A DNA stretch of 64,000 bases from Raphanus sativus (GCF_000801105.2 NC_079515.1:6696001-6760000), one strand, 5' to 3'; positions 37,501 to 50,231 are shown, numbered from the stretch's first letter. Numbers and translations: made by a program. The notes: generated by a model not told the origin, from the letters alone.

Positions 37501-38500
37501 ATTCTCCACCTAAAGCCCATAATCTCCTAAACACATTTTGGCCCAACTACCTTTTATCACGTCTTTGGAAACATCGATGAACTTGGAGTGTTTCTTCTCC
37601 TTCCTCGAGTTCCTCCATAGACCAAACCGTTTTGAAGATCCTAATCTGTCATCAGTCGCCATTGTCATGCTCCTAGTCCTCCTCGAAGCGGTGGCGAAGT
37701 CTATTAGCGAATTCTGATCGCCATAGCTCCGTAGTAGCTCGTACGCCGCTACCTCTACTTCACCTCTTTTCCTGCTTCGATTTATTTAGCTCGAGATCGA
37801 CTCAATCTTCCAAAACCGCAACTCTCTCCTTCAATCGCATCAACTACTCTTCCACGGTAAGATATCCGTAATCCAAAAAATAAAAGCTCGCGAGTTCTTT
37901 TATTTTTATTTTAATTGACGAATATGCATCTTGCATATTGTAGGTGATGGATGAACTTTTCCAATCTTGCCGGATTATTGTATTACCCCGGTAAGATTCT
38001 CCGTCTTGAGTTTGCTTTAAATGGTAGAGTATCTCCGTTTTAGCATGACTGTGAGATGTGTTTCTTCAACGTATCGGTTCTGAGTTATATAAACCCTTAG
38101 AAGCTTTTTCTATTTCTCATACACGTCTCCCTTCAGCTCTTGATGTAGCTGTTTAAGACTATGTCTAATGATCAATTTTGCTTCCCTTGCAGCTGAGATA
38201 CTCGTCTCCCTTCAGCTTCCATAGCTGTTTAAGACGTTCTCTCATAGTAGTCATCTTTCCTAAATCAATTTCCTTATTGATTTAATCATCCTCTGCTAAC
38301 TCTTTGTGTTTGATATCTCTTCAGCTTCTCCCCCTTGAGCTAAGAATTCTCTGCCTCGCCTCTCGTTCCCCACAGGTAACGTTTCCTTTGAACTCTAAAG
38401 TTCCTTCATTGTTGTTTAAAGAAATAACCGGAGCACTGAACTCATTATTTCTTCTATGGCGAGGTTACAACAATGACGTTACATGTGGCGCTCCTTCCTC

Positions 38501-41500
38501 TTAGGCGATATTTAAGAGATCACAACAGAGATCGAACTTAGGCCCGGGTAAGGCTTTAGTTAGAAAATCTGCTGGATTCTTGCTAGTATGAATCTTAGAT
38601 AGATGAACCTTGCCTTCTTCTACAACATCTCTGATGAAGTGATACTTGTTGTCTATGTGTTTAGTTCTTTCGTGATGAACATGATTCTTTGTTAGGGCTA
38701 TAGCGCTTTGAGAATCGCAGTGTATCTTAACACTTTCTTGTTCAAAACCCAACTCTACACATAGTTTTCTCAACCATATAGCTTCTTTCGCGGCTGCGGT
38801 AAGAGCCATGTACTCTGCTTCAGTCGTCGAAAGAGCTACCACTTCTTGTAAACTCGATTTCCAGCTAACTGTATTTCCCCATACTTGAAACACGTATCCA
38901 GTTACAGACCTTCTTCTGTCACGATCAGTAGCGTAATCAGAGTCACAAAAACCTTCAATGCTAAACTTTGAGTGCTTAGTGAACGTTAGACATCTTCTTG
39001 TAGCACCTGTTAAATATCTCAAAACCCACTTTACGGCTAACCAATGTTCTCTTCCAGGTTCAGACATAAAGCGGCTTATGAGTCCAACTGCAAAACCTAA
39101 ATCAGGTCTCGATCCGACCATTGCGTACATAAGACTCCCTACCGCGCTTGCATACGGTATGTCTTCCATGTATCTTCTTTCTTCTTCCATCTCGTCTTTA
39201 GTAAGGCTTTTTAGTTTGAACTGAGATGTGGTAGGAGTATTTACAGCTTTTGCTTCAGACATACCGAACCTATTTAGAACCTTTTCCAAATAGTTCTCTT
39301 GAGACAATGTTAAGATTCCCTTCTCTCGGTCTCTAGAAATATCCATTCCTAATATTCTTGAAGCTTTGCCTAAATCTTTCATCTCAAACTCTTTGCTTAA
39401 GCTCTCTTTCACGCTTCTGATTTCTTGTTTATCTCCCGAAGCTATAAGCATATCGTCGACGTACAGAAGTAAGTACACGGCTTGCTCTGTGTTCACGTTT
39501 CTCATGTAAACACATGGGTCTTCTCTGCTTCTCACAAACCCTTGGCTCTTCATGAAGCAATCAAACTTGCGATTCCATTGCCTTGGTGATTGTTTCAAAC
39601 CATACAGTGACTTCTTCAGTAAACATACTTTATTTTCATCTCCTTTCTTTATGAATCCTTCTGGTTGATTCATTAAGATTCTTTCTTCCAAATCTCCATG
39701 AAGAAAAGCTGTTTTAACGTCCATCTGCTCAAGCTCATAATCCCTGTTTACCACGAGAGATAACATCAATCTTTCGACACATGTTTCACAACAGGTGAAA
39801 ACACTTCATTGTAGTCGATTCCTTCCGTTTGAGAATATCCCTGAGCAACTACTCTTCCTTTATACCTTGGATCTTCGACTCCAGGTATTCCAGGCTTTAA
39901 CTTGAAAATCCATTTGCTGCCTAAAACTTTTGCATTCTCGGGTTTTTCAATTAGTATCCAAGTGCCAGCCTTTTGATGAGATTCCATTTCATCACTAGCA
40001 GCATTCTTCCAAAACTTGCTTTTCTTGCTCATCATAGCTTCTTTAAACGACTTAGGCTCGTCGATTTCAATCTCTTCAGATGCGGCTAAAGCATAAGCCG
40101 CAAAATCAGTATCTTCAAACTTTGAAGGAGGTCTGATCTGTCTTCGTACTCTGTCCCGTGCAAGCATATATCCTTCGAGATCAGGTTCTCCTTCTGAGAT
40201 TTCTTTTTCCTCTTCAGAACTGGCTTCTTCTGAATTTTCTGAGACTTCTGGTTCAACAGCTCCACCTTCAACCAGTGAGTCTTCGGTTTCTGATGTAGGT
40301 AAAGTAGGACCTTCAATTAAATCTTCTTTGAATGATACTTTCTTTTTCTTTTTCCCTTCTTTTCCAGAATCTGCAACTTTTTTACTAGTATCCAACGTGT
40401 GTTTGTACATCTCTTCCTCGTTAAACACAACGTTTCTACTAGTGACGCATTTGCCTTCCTCGGATAACCAAACGCGATATCCTTTAACCCCAAATGGGTA
40501 TCCCACAAAAACGCCTTTTAGAGCTCTTGGGCTTGTTTTCTCTTGAATGGTATGGACATATGCTGAGCAGCCAAAACGCCTGAGATGGTTCAACTCGGGT
40601 TTCTTTCCGGTCCATATCTCTTCTGGAAGCTGGTAGTTTATGGCTGAACTCGGAGATCTGTTTATGATATAAACTGCTGTTGATGCTGCTTCAGCCCAGA
40701 AGTCTTGACCCAATCCTGATTCTGCGAGCATACATCTTACCTTTTCCATAATTGTCCTGTTCATCCTTTCAGAAACACCGTTCTGTTGTGGCGTATACGG
40801 ACAAGTCGTGTGTCTTTTGATGCCTGAGCCTTTGCAGAGTTTGTCAAACTGTTTATTGCAAAACTCTAACCCGTTATCTGTTCTAAGACACTTGATCTTC
40901 TTCCCGATCCGAGTCTCCACAGCCTCCTTCCACTCTTCAAACTTGCTGAAAGCCTCATCTTTGGATTTTAGAAAATAAATCCAAACCTTCCGAGAATAAT
41001 CATCTATGAAGCTTATAAAATACTTGCACCCTCCTAGGCTTTCTGGAGTAGACGGTGCTCCCCATAGATCTGAGTGTATATACTCCAAAACCTCTTTCGA
41101 AGTGTGCTTGGCCGTAGGGAAGCTTTGTTTATGAGACTTTCCCAGGACACAAGTCTCACAAAACTCCAATTTATCTACCTCTTTGTTTGATAAATATCCT
41201 TCCTTCACAAGCACATTTAAGTTCTTTAAACTCATGTGCCCTAACCGTGCGTGCCAAATCTTCGTCATGTCCACCTCAGCTCGTGTCACATTCGCTTCTC
41301 CTTTGGGAACCGTCCCTTGTAGATAATATAGGCCTTCATTGTACTTTCCAGATATTATCTCTTTTCCATCTTTGTAGAAACGAATCATGAAATCTTTCCC
41401 TTCGTATTTGCATCCTGCTCGCTCAAGCATTCCATACGAAATAAGATTTCTGCTCATGGTTGGCATATATCTTACATCAGTAAGTATCACAATAGAACTG

Positions 41501-42579
41501 TCAGGTCTCACGATCCTTATCTTGCCAATCCCTTTGACATCGCAGTGAGTGTTGTTTGCCATCAGAACTCTGCCTCCTTCGAATTCTTCTAGGTCAAACA
41601 GAACATCTCTGTTTGGAGTTATATGGAAAGAACAACCAGAGTCCATAACCCATTCTGAGCTGCTGTCGTGTGTACTAACTGTTAGTACAAGTGGCTGCTT
41701 CGGCTCTGTAGCTATATTGGCTGCTTTATGCGTTTTCCTCTCCGGACATTCTCTTTTCCAATGCCCTTCCTTTCCGCATACGAAGCACCCCTTGTTGTTC
41801 TTGTCGTATCTAGGCCTTGATTTAGAGCGTCCGTGCCTGCTCTTCGATCTGCCTTTCCCATTCCGGTTTCCTCCCTTGTTTGATGATCTTCCTCTATCTT
41901 CCACGTACAAACCTTCATCTTGTGATTTTGAAAGCTTTCCACTTTCAAGTAACTCTCTCTCCTTAGACCTAGCGGCTCCTGTCACTTCATTAATCTTGAG
42001 AGTGTCCCTGCCGTATTTGAGAGTCTCCTTAAGATGATCGTACATACGGGGCATCGAGTTAAGTAACATGATAGCTTGAACTTCTTCCGAAACGTCCACG
42101 TTCAAGTTGTTAAGATCTGCTACTAACTTTAGAAAATCATCAACGTTTGCGTCAATGCCTTTGGAATCGGTCATCTTAAACGTGTAGAACTTGTGTTGTA
42201 AGTAGATACGATTTGGCAAAGACGTCTCCGTGTACAGCGTGTTTAAAGCGGTCCACATTGCTGCAGCTGTATCACAATGGCTGATCTTCCTTAAGACTTG
42301 ATTTCCTACGTTTATAACGATCAGGTCTTTAGCCTTCTCTGATTTCTTGAGCTTTTCTGGATCAATCTTTGAACCCGTCGTTTCTTCTCCTGCTTTCTTC
42401 GTATCTCCTTCTGATTCATCCTTGGCAGGTGATGTATCCATCAGAAGAGTCTCATCGGTTAGGATATCCTTTAGCCCTAGGACTCCAAAGTGAGCCATCA
42501 TACGAACCTTCCACAGCGAGAAGTCTCCTGTTCCATCGAACCGATCTGCGTCGATCCTTTCGATCCTTGGCGTTGACAT
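38501..42579 (-). pseudogene. Copia gag-pol polyprotein, frameshifted
   Basis: The first open frame runs from the ATG at 42579 to 39766: gag (UBN2-type region), CCHC zinc knuckle CFVCGKEGHWKREC, aspartic protease WVMDSGCSFH, GAG-pre-integrase WHARLGHMS, and an integrase core with the D…D…E pattern (HSDLWG, FIDDYSRK, RTDNGLEF), then the start of reverse transcriptase. The second frame, 39769-38501, holds the remaining RT with YVDDMLIA and the RNase H domain (STTEAEYMALTAA). The frames are offset by one register shift near 39770-39782 and otherwise both are fully open. Family order int-RT-RH is diagnostic of Copia. Confidence 0.93.
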
Positions 42580-42614
42580 TACGTTTAAAGCACTCTTGCA
42601 ATCAAACCTGGATT

Positions 42615-42626
42615 GCTCTGATACCA
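42615..42626 (-). other. Primer-binding site for initiator tRNA-Met
   Basis: Minus strand TGGTATCAGAGC, two bases inside the 5' LTR, is the usual plant LTR-element primer-binding site, complementary to the 3' end of tRNA-iMet. Confidence 0.9.
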
Positions 42627-42628
42627 CT

Positions 42629-43013
42629 TGTTGGGAATTGAATCCAATTCTGTGCTTTAAAACTATAATGAATCAATCGTTTCTTTTATTGATAATGCAA
42701 AAGAGTTTTACAATAACAATTGTTAGAGATCACAAGTCTAATAAGTAAACAAACTAGTTTAATATTTCTCTTGATCTTTCTCTCTTGCTCGTTATTTTCT
42801 GTGTTTCGGGATGATCTTCAAGTCTTGACTACTCCTCTATTTATAATTCCAGCCACCGACTTTAGCTTTCCTTTTTCCAAATTGAGTTAACAATTTAGTA
42901 AACCGTCACAAGAAGAAGAATGGAAAACATCTAAAGTTTTCCTTTTATTTGTGCAGGTCTTCAAACGTGCTTGGACTTTGTGTGGGCCAGAGATTTTGGG
43001 TCTTTACTTCACA
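42629..43013 (-). repeat. 5' LTR of the Copia element
   Basis: 385 bp, TG…CA ends; identical to the 3' LTR except three substitutions and a one-base indel near its inner end. Confidence 0.9.
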
Positions 43014-43018
43014 CTTAT

Positions 43019-44412
43019 TTATAGTATTTGTTTTTTACAGGCGGCGAAACGGGATGTACATGTCTGTCCCACGTGTGAGTAGAGAGTTCCGGTCAAGTAA
43101 GGAAGGCTATTTTGGTAAAAGAAAGGAGTATATCTTGTCTCCGTTTTACCCAACTCCGTGACTTTCTTCCCTCACTGTCAGACAAACCTTAACCACGGTT
43201 AACCTCCTCCAGTTTAAAATTAACCGCACTTCCGTATCTCTCACCGTCGATAGTTCAAAGTGGAACAGGAAAAGATTAAATTAAATTTTAGAGAACAATT
43301 ACTAGATCCGCGTAGACAAAGTAGACAGTGGACACATGCTGCACTTGCACAAGATATCATGATCGTACGATTAGGTTTAAATCTTGGCCTTTAATCACAA
43401 CCGTACAAGTGAATAGACACGAGATAAGGCGTCGGCTTTGATTTAAAGATTACAAAGCATCCAATTAAAAAGCAGCCGATTCAGGAGAGAAGGAACTAAA
43501 ACAACTCGTGAAATGAATGTCATATCAGGAAAGGAGAAAGAAAAGGAAAAAGAAAATGATAGTGAAGAGAATAGTGGTACCAATAATGTTCTTTCCAGAT
43601 TTTCACCAAGAAAATACAATCTAACACTTTAAAACAATATTTTAAAATTGTCTAAATCAATGAATTATTGTAAGCACTAACTATTAGTTTGCAAAGTTTT
43701 TCTTTTACCTTATCGGGTATTGTTATCAATTGTACACTCTATAGCCTATACTAGTCTCTCATCGTCTGCAATAGATAAATAAAATAAAAGCTATTAAAAA
43801 ATAAATAAAACGAAATTATAGTTTCAAAAATCATACACAAAACTTTGATAAAGTCCTCAGTCCAATATAGTTTGTGTTGTTTTAGAAAAAAAAAATTGTT
43901 ATAAATTCATGTAACTAATCTATTCTTCATAATTCATTTTCATGAGTATAGCTCACTACTTATAATCTCCATCAAACTTGAAAATTCTTAGCAATTTAGC
44001 AGATTCTCTTTTCACTCTCGTGACAACTCTAATACCATTTGTTGGTTTAGCAAAGAAAAACACGTAATTGAAGGTCTTGCTTTCTTGTTTTTTTTTCTGG
44101 ACCAATCTTACTTTCTTGTTGAACTCAAAGTAAATGATCTCATAAATAGGTCTTTAAACATTACAACTGAAATAGAAATCAACTCATACACCAAACTGAA
44201 ATAAAGACTTGTTTAACCTCCTATAATGAAGGAGAACTTATTCAAACTCAGACCAAGTAACACTTGCTTGTTACAAAAGCATAGCTAGCCGTTTTATTTC
44301 ACCCTCAGTCTCATCACATCTCAATCGGTCATAGCCTTCTGCAGTCACACACACTTCACCTTATTCGCACCAAGTGCTTTCTTATATCACAAAACTTAAC
44401 CTGACGCAGAGT
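43019..44412. other. Intergenic between Copia and UGT88A1
   Basis: The first ~300 bases are relatively G+C-rich unique sequence with a G-box (cacgtg near 43070); the rest is AT-rich and includes the 3' flank of UGT88A1. No gene recognised. The colinearity switch between At1g- and At3g-like genes must lie here or left of it. Confidence 0.4.
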
Positions 44413-46179
44413 CTAAGATTGTTTTGGACTCCACGACTGGAGTAAAGCAGTCAACGCGTGACTAGACGAACCGGTTTGGACCAAGGCTGACTCAGCCGCA
44501 TTCTTCATAGCCTTGGTTCTCTCCCTAACCGGACCTTCCTCCACTACCTCCCGGACTCGTTTCTCCACCTCCATCCAACTCACGAACCCTGTCTCCGATT
44601 CATTCATCGAAATAGCAATCTTGATCTCATCAACAATCACCACTCTGTTAAACCTCTGCTCAGCATACAACGGCCAAGCCACCATCGGTACACCCGCGCA
44701 AACACCTTCAAGAATGGAGTTCCAGCCGCAGTGAGTAACGAACCCGCCGATTGCTCTATGGTTCAGAACCGGAACTTGCGGAGCCCACGATTTAACCACC
44801 ATTCCCCTGTTTCCGGTTCGGTTTAGAAACCCTTCCGGTAAGAGAGACGTCAAGTCCGGTTCGGTTTGGTTTTGTAGCTCCGGTGGATTACGGACCACCC
44901 ACAAGAACCTCTGCTCGCTTCTCTCTAAACCAATAGCGATCTCCTTGAGCTGTTCTTGCGAGAACAAACCCAAGCTACCGAAACAGAGGAACACAACACT
45001 CTGTTCCGGCTGAGAATCTAGCCAGTTCAGACAAGAGTCTGCATTTTTATTGTCTCCGGTTCTTGTCTTAACAATGAGCGGTCCGATAGGATATATATTT
45101 CGAAAACAGAGCTCCTCTGGTATGGCCTTGATGGCTCTGTTTTCTAACGCCTCAAAGGTGTTGATAATGATCCCTGAAGAGTTCGATAGCTGCTTAGAGA
45201 ACGATATAAATGCATCGTAAACCTCATCGTTGCGGTCCAGTAACTGTTAATGAATAAATGAAAATCTCACATCATTAGTTAGTTAGAAGAAATAATTAAC
45301 TTAATCTATAAATGGTTGGATTCATTTCTATTTACGGCCAATTGGTTTTAAATTGTAAATAATTTCTCCGTTTTGAATTAAATGTCGTTTTAAAGCAATT
45401 TTTTTATTTTAAAATAAGTGTCGTTTTATGATTTTAATGCAAAATTTATTAACTTTTTATTCTTAGTTATTTTTCTATTGGTTGAAATCTGGTTAGGTGT
45501 ATTGGTAATGATGTTTTTATTTAATAAATATACAAACTTAAATATTTTATTAATCTGTGTGTTGAATTCTAGAACAACAAGTAAAATGAAACAAGGAGTA
45601 TATAATAAGCAGTACCCGTGTAGGCATGTCTGAGCCTTTGATGGGAGGAACGCCGGGGATGTTGAGTAGCGTGTGGACGTCTTTGAGGTTTTTTCCGGCG
45701 GTTGTTTCGTCGAGAGTGGGGAAGTGCAAGAAGAAGGCGAGACAGGCGGCTCCAGAGGTGATGAAGTAGTAGACCGGGAACGTGAAGTCACCCGTGACGA
45801 CATCTAGGACGGCGGTGCAGAAGAAGTCGATGACCATGGCGCGGAGGTTGAACGTTTGGGAGATGGAGAAGAGAGTACGGTGGACGTTTGGGTTGCTGAA
45901 GCAGATGATCTCTAAGATGAGTGCCTCGTGGCTTTGTGAGGCTGCTGAGGAGTATGGAGTGACGGTTGGGAGGCGGTGGAAGGTGATTGAAGGGAAGGAG
46001 GAGGAGACGGAGGAGATGTAGGTGGAGGTTGATTCGGGCTGGTAAGGAGGTGGGACTAAGATGATGTGGATGGAGAGAGATGGGTTTTGGGAGAGGATGA
46101 GTTTGCCTAACTCGACCATGGATACTAAGTGGCCTATTGGTGGTGACGGATACAGAACTATTGCTTCTTGCTTCTCCAT
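44413..46179 (-). CDS. UGT88A1: UDP-glycosyltransferase 88A1
   Basis: Two exons, 46179-45616 and 45243-44413; 464 residues (Arabidopsis UGT88A1, At3g16520, has 462 by memory). The start [20 protein letters not shown] was chosen over upstream in-frame codons because family proteins begin there. The N-terminal half carries the acceptor-side catalytic His in PPIGHL (about residue 17). The C-terminal PSPG box runs from W341 to Q384 ([29 protein letters not shown]), ending in Gln as usual for UDP-glucose users. Family 1 GTs glucosylate small molecules such as flavonoids and phenylpropanoids in the cytosol. The intron lies at a position I consider typical for this subgroup and contains a MITE-like repeat. 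No disabling change. Confidence 0.95.
45364..45598. mobile_element. MITE-like repeat in the UGT88A1 intron
   Basis: Begins tttctccgttttgaatta and ends atgaaacaaggagta in rough inversion, with two internal gtcgtttta motifs typical of Brassica Stowaway-like MITEs. Ends are diverged. Confidence 0.45.
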
Positions 46180-47530
46180 GGGGTGTGTTTGTGAGCTTTG
46201 TTGTAAAGAATGAAAAGAAGAATGTGAAGTTGGAAGATGAAGTTGAGTGATGTGGTTTAAGAGTCTCACACGGCTCTCTGATTGAGATATATTAAGATTT
46301 GTGGAGGAAAATATACATGGACCAATCAATAGTGTAACATACTAACATGGATGATGGATCCACTTTACGACAAAAAAAAAAATCACAAGTTGTAAAAATT
46401 TGAAAAGTCATAAAAAGCACTCTAAGCAGCTGTTGCTCAATGTCCTGCTTAGTTTCTCACTGCTGTTGCAATTGTGTGTGTAGTAATAGGATATTTGTTC
46501 TGAAGCTTTTGTAATCAAACACATCTTCCATATCTCTCTTCACTCTTGCAACCTCCTTAAACATTCCAGAAGAGTATTATAATCCCAGAATGCTTCATAG
46601 TTAAAAACATTTCTATAGCCCGCTTTGTCACACCTGCTCTAGCAAAGCCATTTTATGATGATATTATGTGACTTATGCACCCATCATATCAAACAAATTA
46701 GCTCACTTTTGAATCAGGTGCATTGGACTCAAATAGAGTCTTAATCAAATCATCGTACGCGGCAACCCTTAATTAGTATGAACCTTTGTTAACAGTTAAC
46801 ACCTGCACTCTACCTATTTTTGCTTAAAATGTTAATCAACTTGTTTAAGAAGACAAGATCAGGACTCCTCAACCCATCTCTAAGAACGTTCCCATATAAC
46901 CATATGCTTCTTCTACCTTCCCCACTCTGAGACATGAGGTGATTGTGGAGTTCCAAAATCTCCTTGCTGATTCAGAAAATCTAATTTGGTGAACTGTTTT
47001 TATTAAAATAAAAACAAAAATTGGAACCTGCCAAAAATTGAACAATTTCTATGGAGAAATACACTCTCAACAGTCCCAAGCAAGAATTAAAACATAAAGT
47101 GTGAAGATTGATGAAAAATGTGTTAACCATGTTGCTTGGCTCTAGAGATAATCTGTTTCAAACTATCTCATCTCACATTTATTCCAATAGTCGTTAACCA
47201 ATTAGCAGAACCGGTTTCTGTCTGTAGCAGTGTTACAGACCAAACCAAAAAACAGAGCAAAAACCAACTTGGCATGGCTATGACAAACATACTGACCCAA
47301 AAAAAAAAACAGCAAAAGAAAATAACCAAAAAAAAAAAGAAAAACCCTCAAACTAGGATACAGTATTAGTACGGTACTATTGCTATACACTGAATAAAAA
47401 TACGAACGTAGTAAATAAATAAAAAATAAAACTCAAGATCAGTTTCAAACGTATTTTTAGGGATCAAGAAAGACTATATGTACAATTTCACCAATCTAAA
47501 GATTTGTCGCCATCATCATCATCATCATCA
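46180..47530. other. Upstream of UGT88A1, downstream of PP2C
   Basis: Noncoding. In Arabidopsis several genes (a lectin, DEG proteases, F-box genes, by memory) lie between these two; I see no trace of them here. Confidence 0.4.
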
Positions 47531-49203
47531 TCACACGAACGTAGAAGCCTTTGAGGTGCGTTGATCTGTACCGAGAGTGATCACCATCACTGTCACATCA
47601 TCATGATATCTCCTTTTCCTACCAGCCGGAACATTCATCAATTCCTCCAACGTGAATCCTAAAAACTCAAAAAGAGTAGTTGTTATTGTTATTATAAGAT
47701 AATTAATGAAAACTTCTAACTGAAGAATAAATTAAAACATTCGCTTTACCAACACGAGCAGCCGCTTTAGCAACAAGACGTTCGAGTAGAAACTTTGCTG
47801 GATCACCACAAGGATTACTGGCAATGAAACCGTGCACGAGCTCTATGGCTTCCTCGTTGCTGAAGAAATCAAACAAACCATCGCTTGCAACTATAACAAA
47901 GTGATCCGACTCCGTTATCTTGTGAACTCTCATCGATGGTTCCACCGAAACGTAAGGTGGACTCAAAAGGTTACGAACTCTGAGTATCCCCATCAGTGCA
48001 TCGTTCAGTTTCTCCTGCCAATAATAATAATTACAAATCATCAGCAAACAAAAAAATAAAATAAAATAAAAAGACAAAAAAGCTAAGTACCTTCTTCAAG
48101 TAACCAACTCCTAGAGCGCGAGTCACTTTAAGCTTTCCTTTGATTTTTCCACCGATAACGATCTTGGGATCATCAAGATGCTCACTCAGCAGCCTAGCCT
48201 CTTCGATCTCGTTATCAACAGTGTGATCCTCCGTGAGCTGAACAGCTTGCAGCTTCTTGTTACCGTTGTACGTCGCTAGCACAGCTCTGCTATCACCAAG
48301 ATTCATGACGTAAAGATCCTTCCCGAAAAGTAAAGTGACCAGAACACAAGAACCAACCGACACCAAGTCCGGTCTTTCCTCCATTTCTTGCTCAACCATC
48401 CTCAAGAAATCGTTCTCCGCCTGGAGAAGCGCGCGGTTCAAGCAATCCAACACTCCTTGTCTGAACAAATCAGACGAAGAAGAGTCAATCATAACATTTA
48501 CTACGCAGCCATCATCAACAACATCTTGATGGTTCTTCATCTGATGATCAAGCAGCTGGAGATGGAACACGATGGACTCGTACAAAGTACAAGCCAAGAA
48601 ATCAGCAGCGTCTCTCCCGTTGAATCCGTCATAGATAGCGCAGAAGAGCCAACCGTTCTCCTCGGAGCAAACAGCCTGAACTCGATCTTCACCTGCAGCA
48701 CCGCCCGCGACTTGAACTTCCATGGCAGAGAGCACAAACCCTTCGTTAACAGAAGAGGAAGGAGAGCTCATGGAGGTCAAGAAGCAAGAGTCCGGGTCAG
48801 GAGGGCTGGGGCTGCAGCTGAGACTCGCCATGCTTCCGTGGAGAGAAGGAGAGAGTATGTCGAGCTTGGAAAGCGCGGGGGAAGAAGGGACTTTCCTGAA
48901 GGATTTGGGAGAGTCTAGAGAAGGTAGAATCTCGGAGCCGATGACTCCGTTGCAGATGTTGGTGTTGGCCAGCGTAGGGTTGCCGCTTAAAGCAGCACCT
49001 GATAAACAGGAGAAGCTGCTCGTCTTTTGAAGGCGAAAGCCAGCAAGAACGCCGCCGCCGCCACGGGTGTCGGGAACAATAGCATCTTCCGGGATTCCTA
49101 TCTTCTTCTTATTATTATTGTTAGTATTGTTATTGTTATTGCATTGATAGCCAAAGCTTATCTCAATCTCTCCGTAAGCATCACTTAACGTCTCTTGCTG
49201 CAT
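47531..49203 (-). CDS. Protein phosphatase 2C, clade C (PP2C 40-like)
   Basis: Three exons: 49203-48091, 48014-47750, 47658-47531; 501 residues. The start (MQQETLSDAYGEIEISFGYQ) matches the family N-terminus. The catalytic domain starts at about residue 165. Metal-binding and active-site motifs are kept: GEDRVQ, YDGFNG (192-196; Phe-Asn instead of the usual His-Gly, as in POLTERGEIST-like phosphatases), NLGDSRAVLA, IVASDGLFDF and RRYHDDVTVMVI. It should be a Mg/Mn-dependent Ser/Thr phosphatase. Resembles At3g16560. Asn tract at residues 22-31 (CNNNNNTNNNN) is encoded by an AAC/AAT microsatellite and is longer than I recall in Arabidopsis. The stop codon is the first triplet of a TGATGA repeat. 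Confidence 0.94.
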
Positions 49204-49228
49204 TTTTTGTTGACAAAAGAAAAGGTTT

Positions 49229-50007
49229 CTGAAACAAACAAACAAACAAACAAAGATCAAGTTTTACTATTGCAGTCATTGAATCAGATCAAGATCCACC
49301 AACCAAGAAAAGTACAAAAGGACATTTATTTCAAGACTTGTTATTATCAAAGTGTGTTGGATCCCCAAAAATAAATATAAAGACAAGTCTGTAATTAAAT
49401 CTTAAAGACTTATGCAGAAAACTTAACTGCTTTAGTGACCTTAGGAAAAAAAGATACATGGTGGTGAGTGTAAGTAATATAGATGGGGGGCCAAGATAAC
49501 AAACACTTTGTTTCTTCAATTTTTTTTCACTTGGACAAGTTACTTGTGGAGTTAAAAAAAGTAAAACAATCTTTTTTTTTAATTTCTTCCGTACGCCGAT
49601 ATTAAATGCAGACCACAGAAGCTGTTGTTGTTGCTAAAGGGATTCAGATAAAAATGTTTTACAGAGAAAAACAAAACAGAAACAGAGGAACTGAACGATA
49701 AAATGAATGAAAAAGGAGAAATTTTGCCTTGAGAATATCGAACCATTCATAGAAACATAGAGAGAGAGATACTTGTTTCGTATGTGGTCATTAAACAAAA
49801 CTGTATGAACAAAATCTTCTAAACACTGTCTGAAGGAGAAGTCCTAAAAAACACTGATGTATAAATAATTCTCCACTGACAGAACAAAAGCAGTAAGTAA
49901 CACGCAAGACCGAAATTGCAAAACCGTGAATCTAAGAGTATCGGACGATAGAGAAGACATTGGAGACTAGTATACACAGGATTAGACAACGTGTTTTTTT
50001 TTGTTAC
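49229..50007 (-). other. Probable 5' UTR intron of the PP2C gene
   Basis: A good donor (AAG|GTAACA) lies at 50008/50007 in a GA-rich leader, and an acceptor (TTTCAG|AAACC) at 49229/49228, 26 bases before the ATG. The interval has no coding signal. Splicing is inferred from sequence only. Confidence 0.5.
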
Positions 50008-50231
50008 CTTAACGTAGAAGGGGATGGAGAAAACCGAAAGAGGGATTCGAAGAATCGGAGAGAGAGAGAAGTCAGAGGAGAAAGCAAATCGGAGGGAGGA
50101 GAGGAAGGAAGCGAATAAGAAAAAGAGTGAGAGAGAAGAGGAGAAATATAGAATGGATGGAGGAGAAGAGCTAACGAGTGAATGTTTTCTTTGCTAATTT
50201 TGGGTCTCTTTAAAAAATCGATGCCATCCCT

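Larger units (their letters stand above)
37117..43013 (-). mobile_element. Young Copia LTR retrotransposon, 5.9 kb
   Basis: Complete element with two LTRs (384 and 385 bp), 5-bp target duplication CTTAT (37112-37116 and 43014-43018), a primer-binding site, and gag-pol in Ty1/copia order. The LTRs differ at three substitutions and one single-base indel, so insertion was recent. Coding lies on the minus strand and is broken by one frameshift at about 39770-39782. About 1 kb of noncoding sequence separates the pol stop from the 3' LTR. Confidence 0.95.

Noticed and set aside
41549..42037. 162-codon open frame on the plus strand within the Copia element
   Set aside because: Antisense shadow of gag-pol, without own motifs.
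42579..42627. Upstream GTG start for the Copia polyprotein
   Set aside because: It overlaps the primer-binding site; the ATG at 42579 is the plausible start.
48388..48918. 176-codon open frame on the plus strand
   Set aside because: Antisense of the PP2C catalytic exon.
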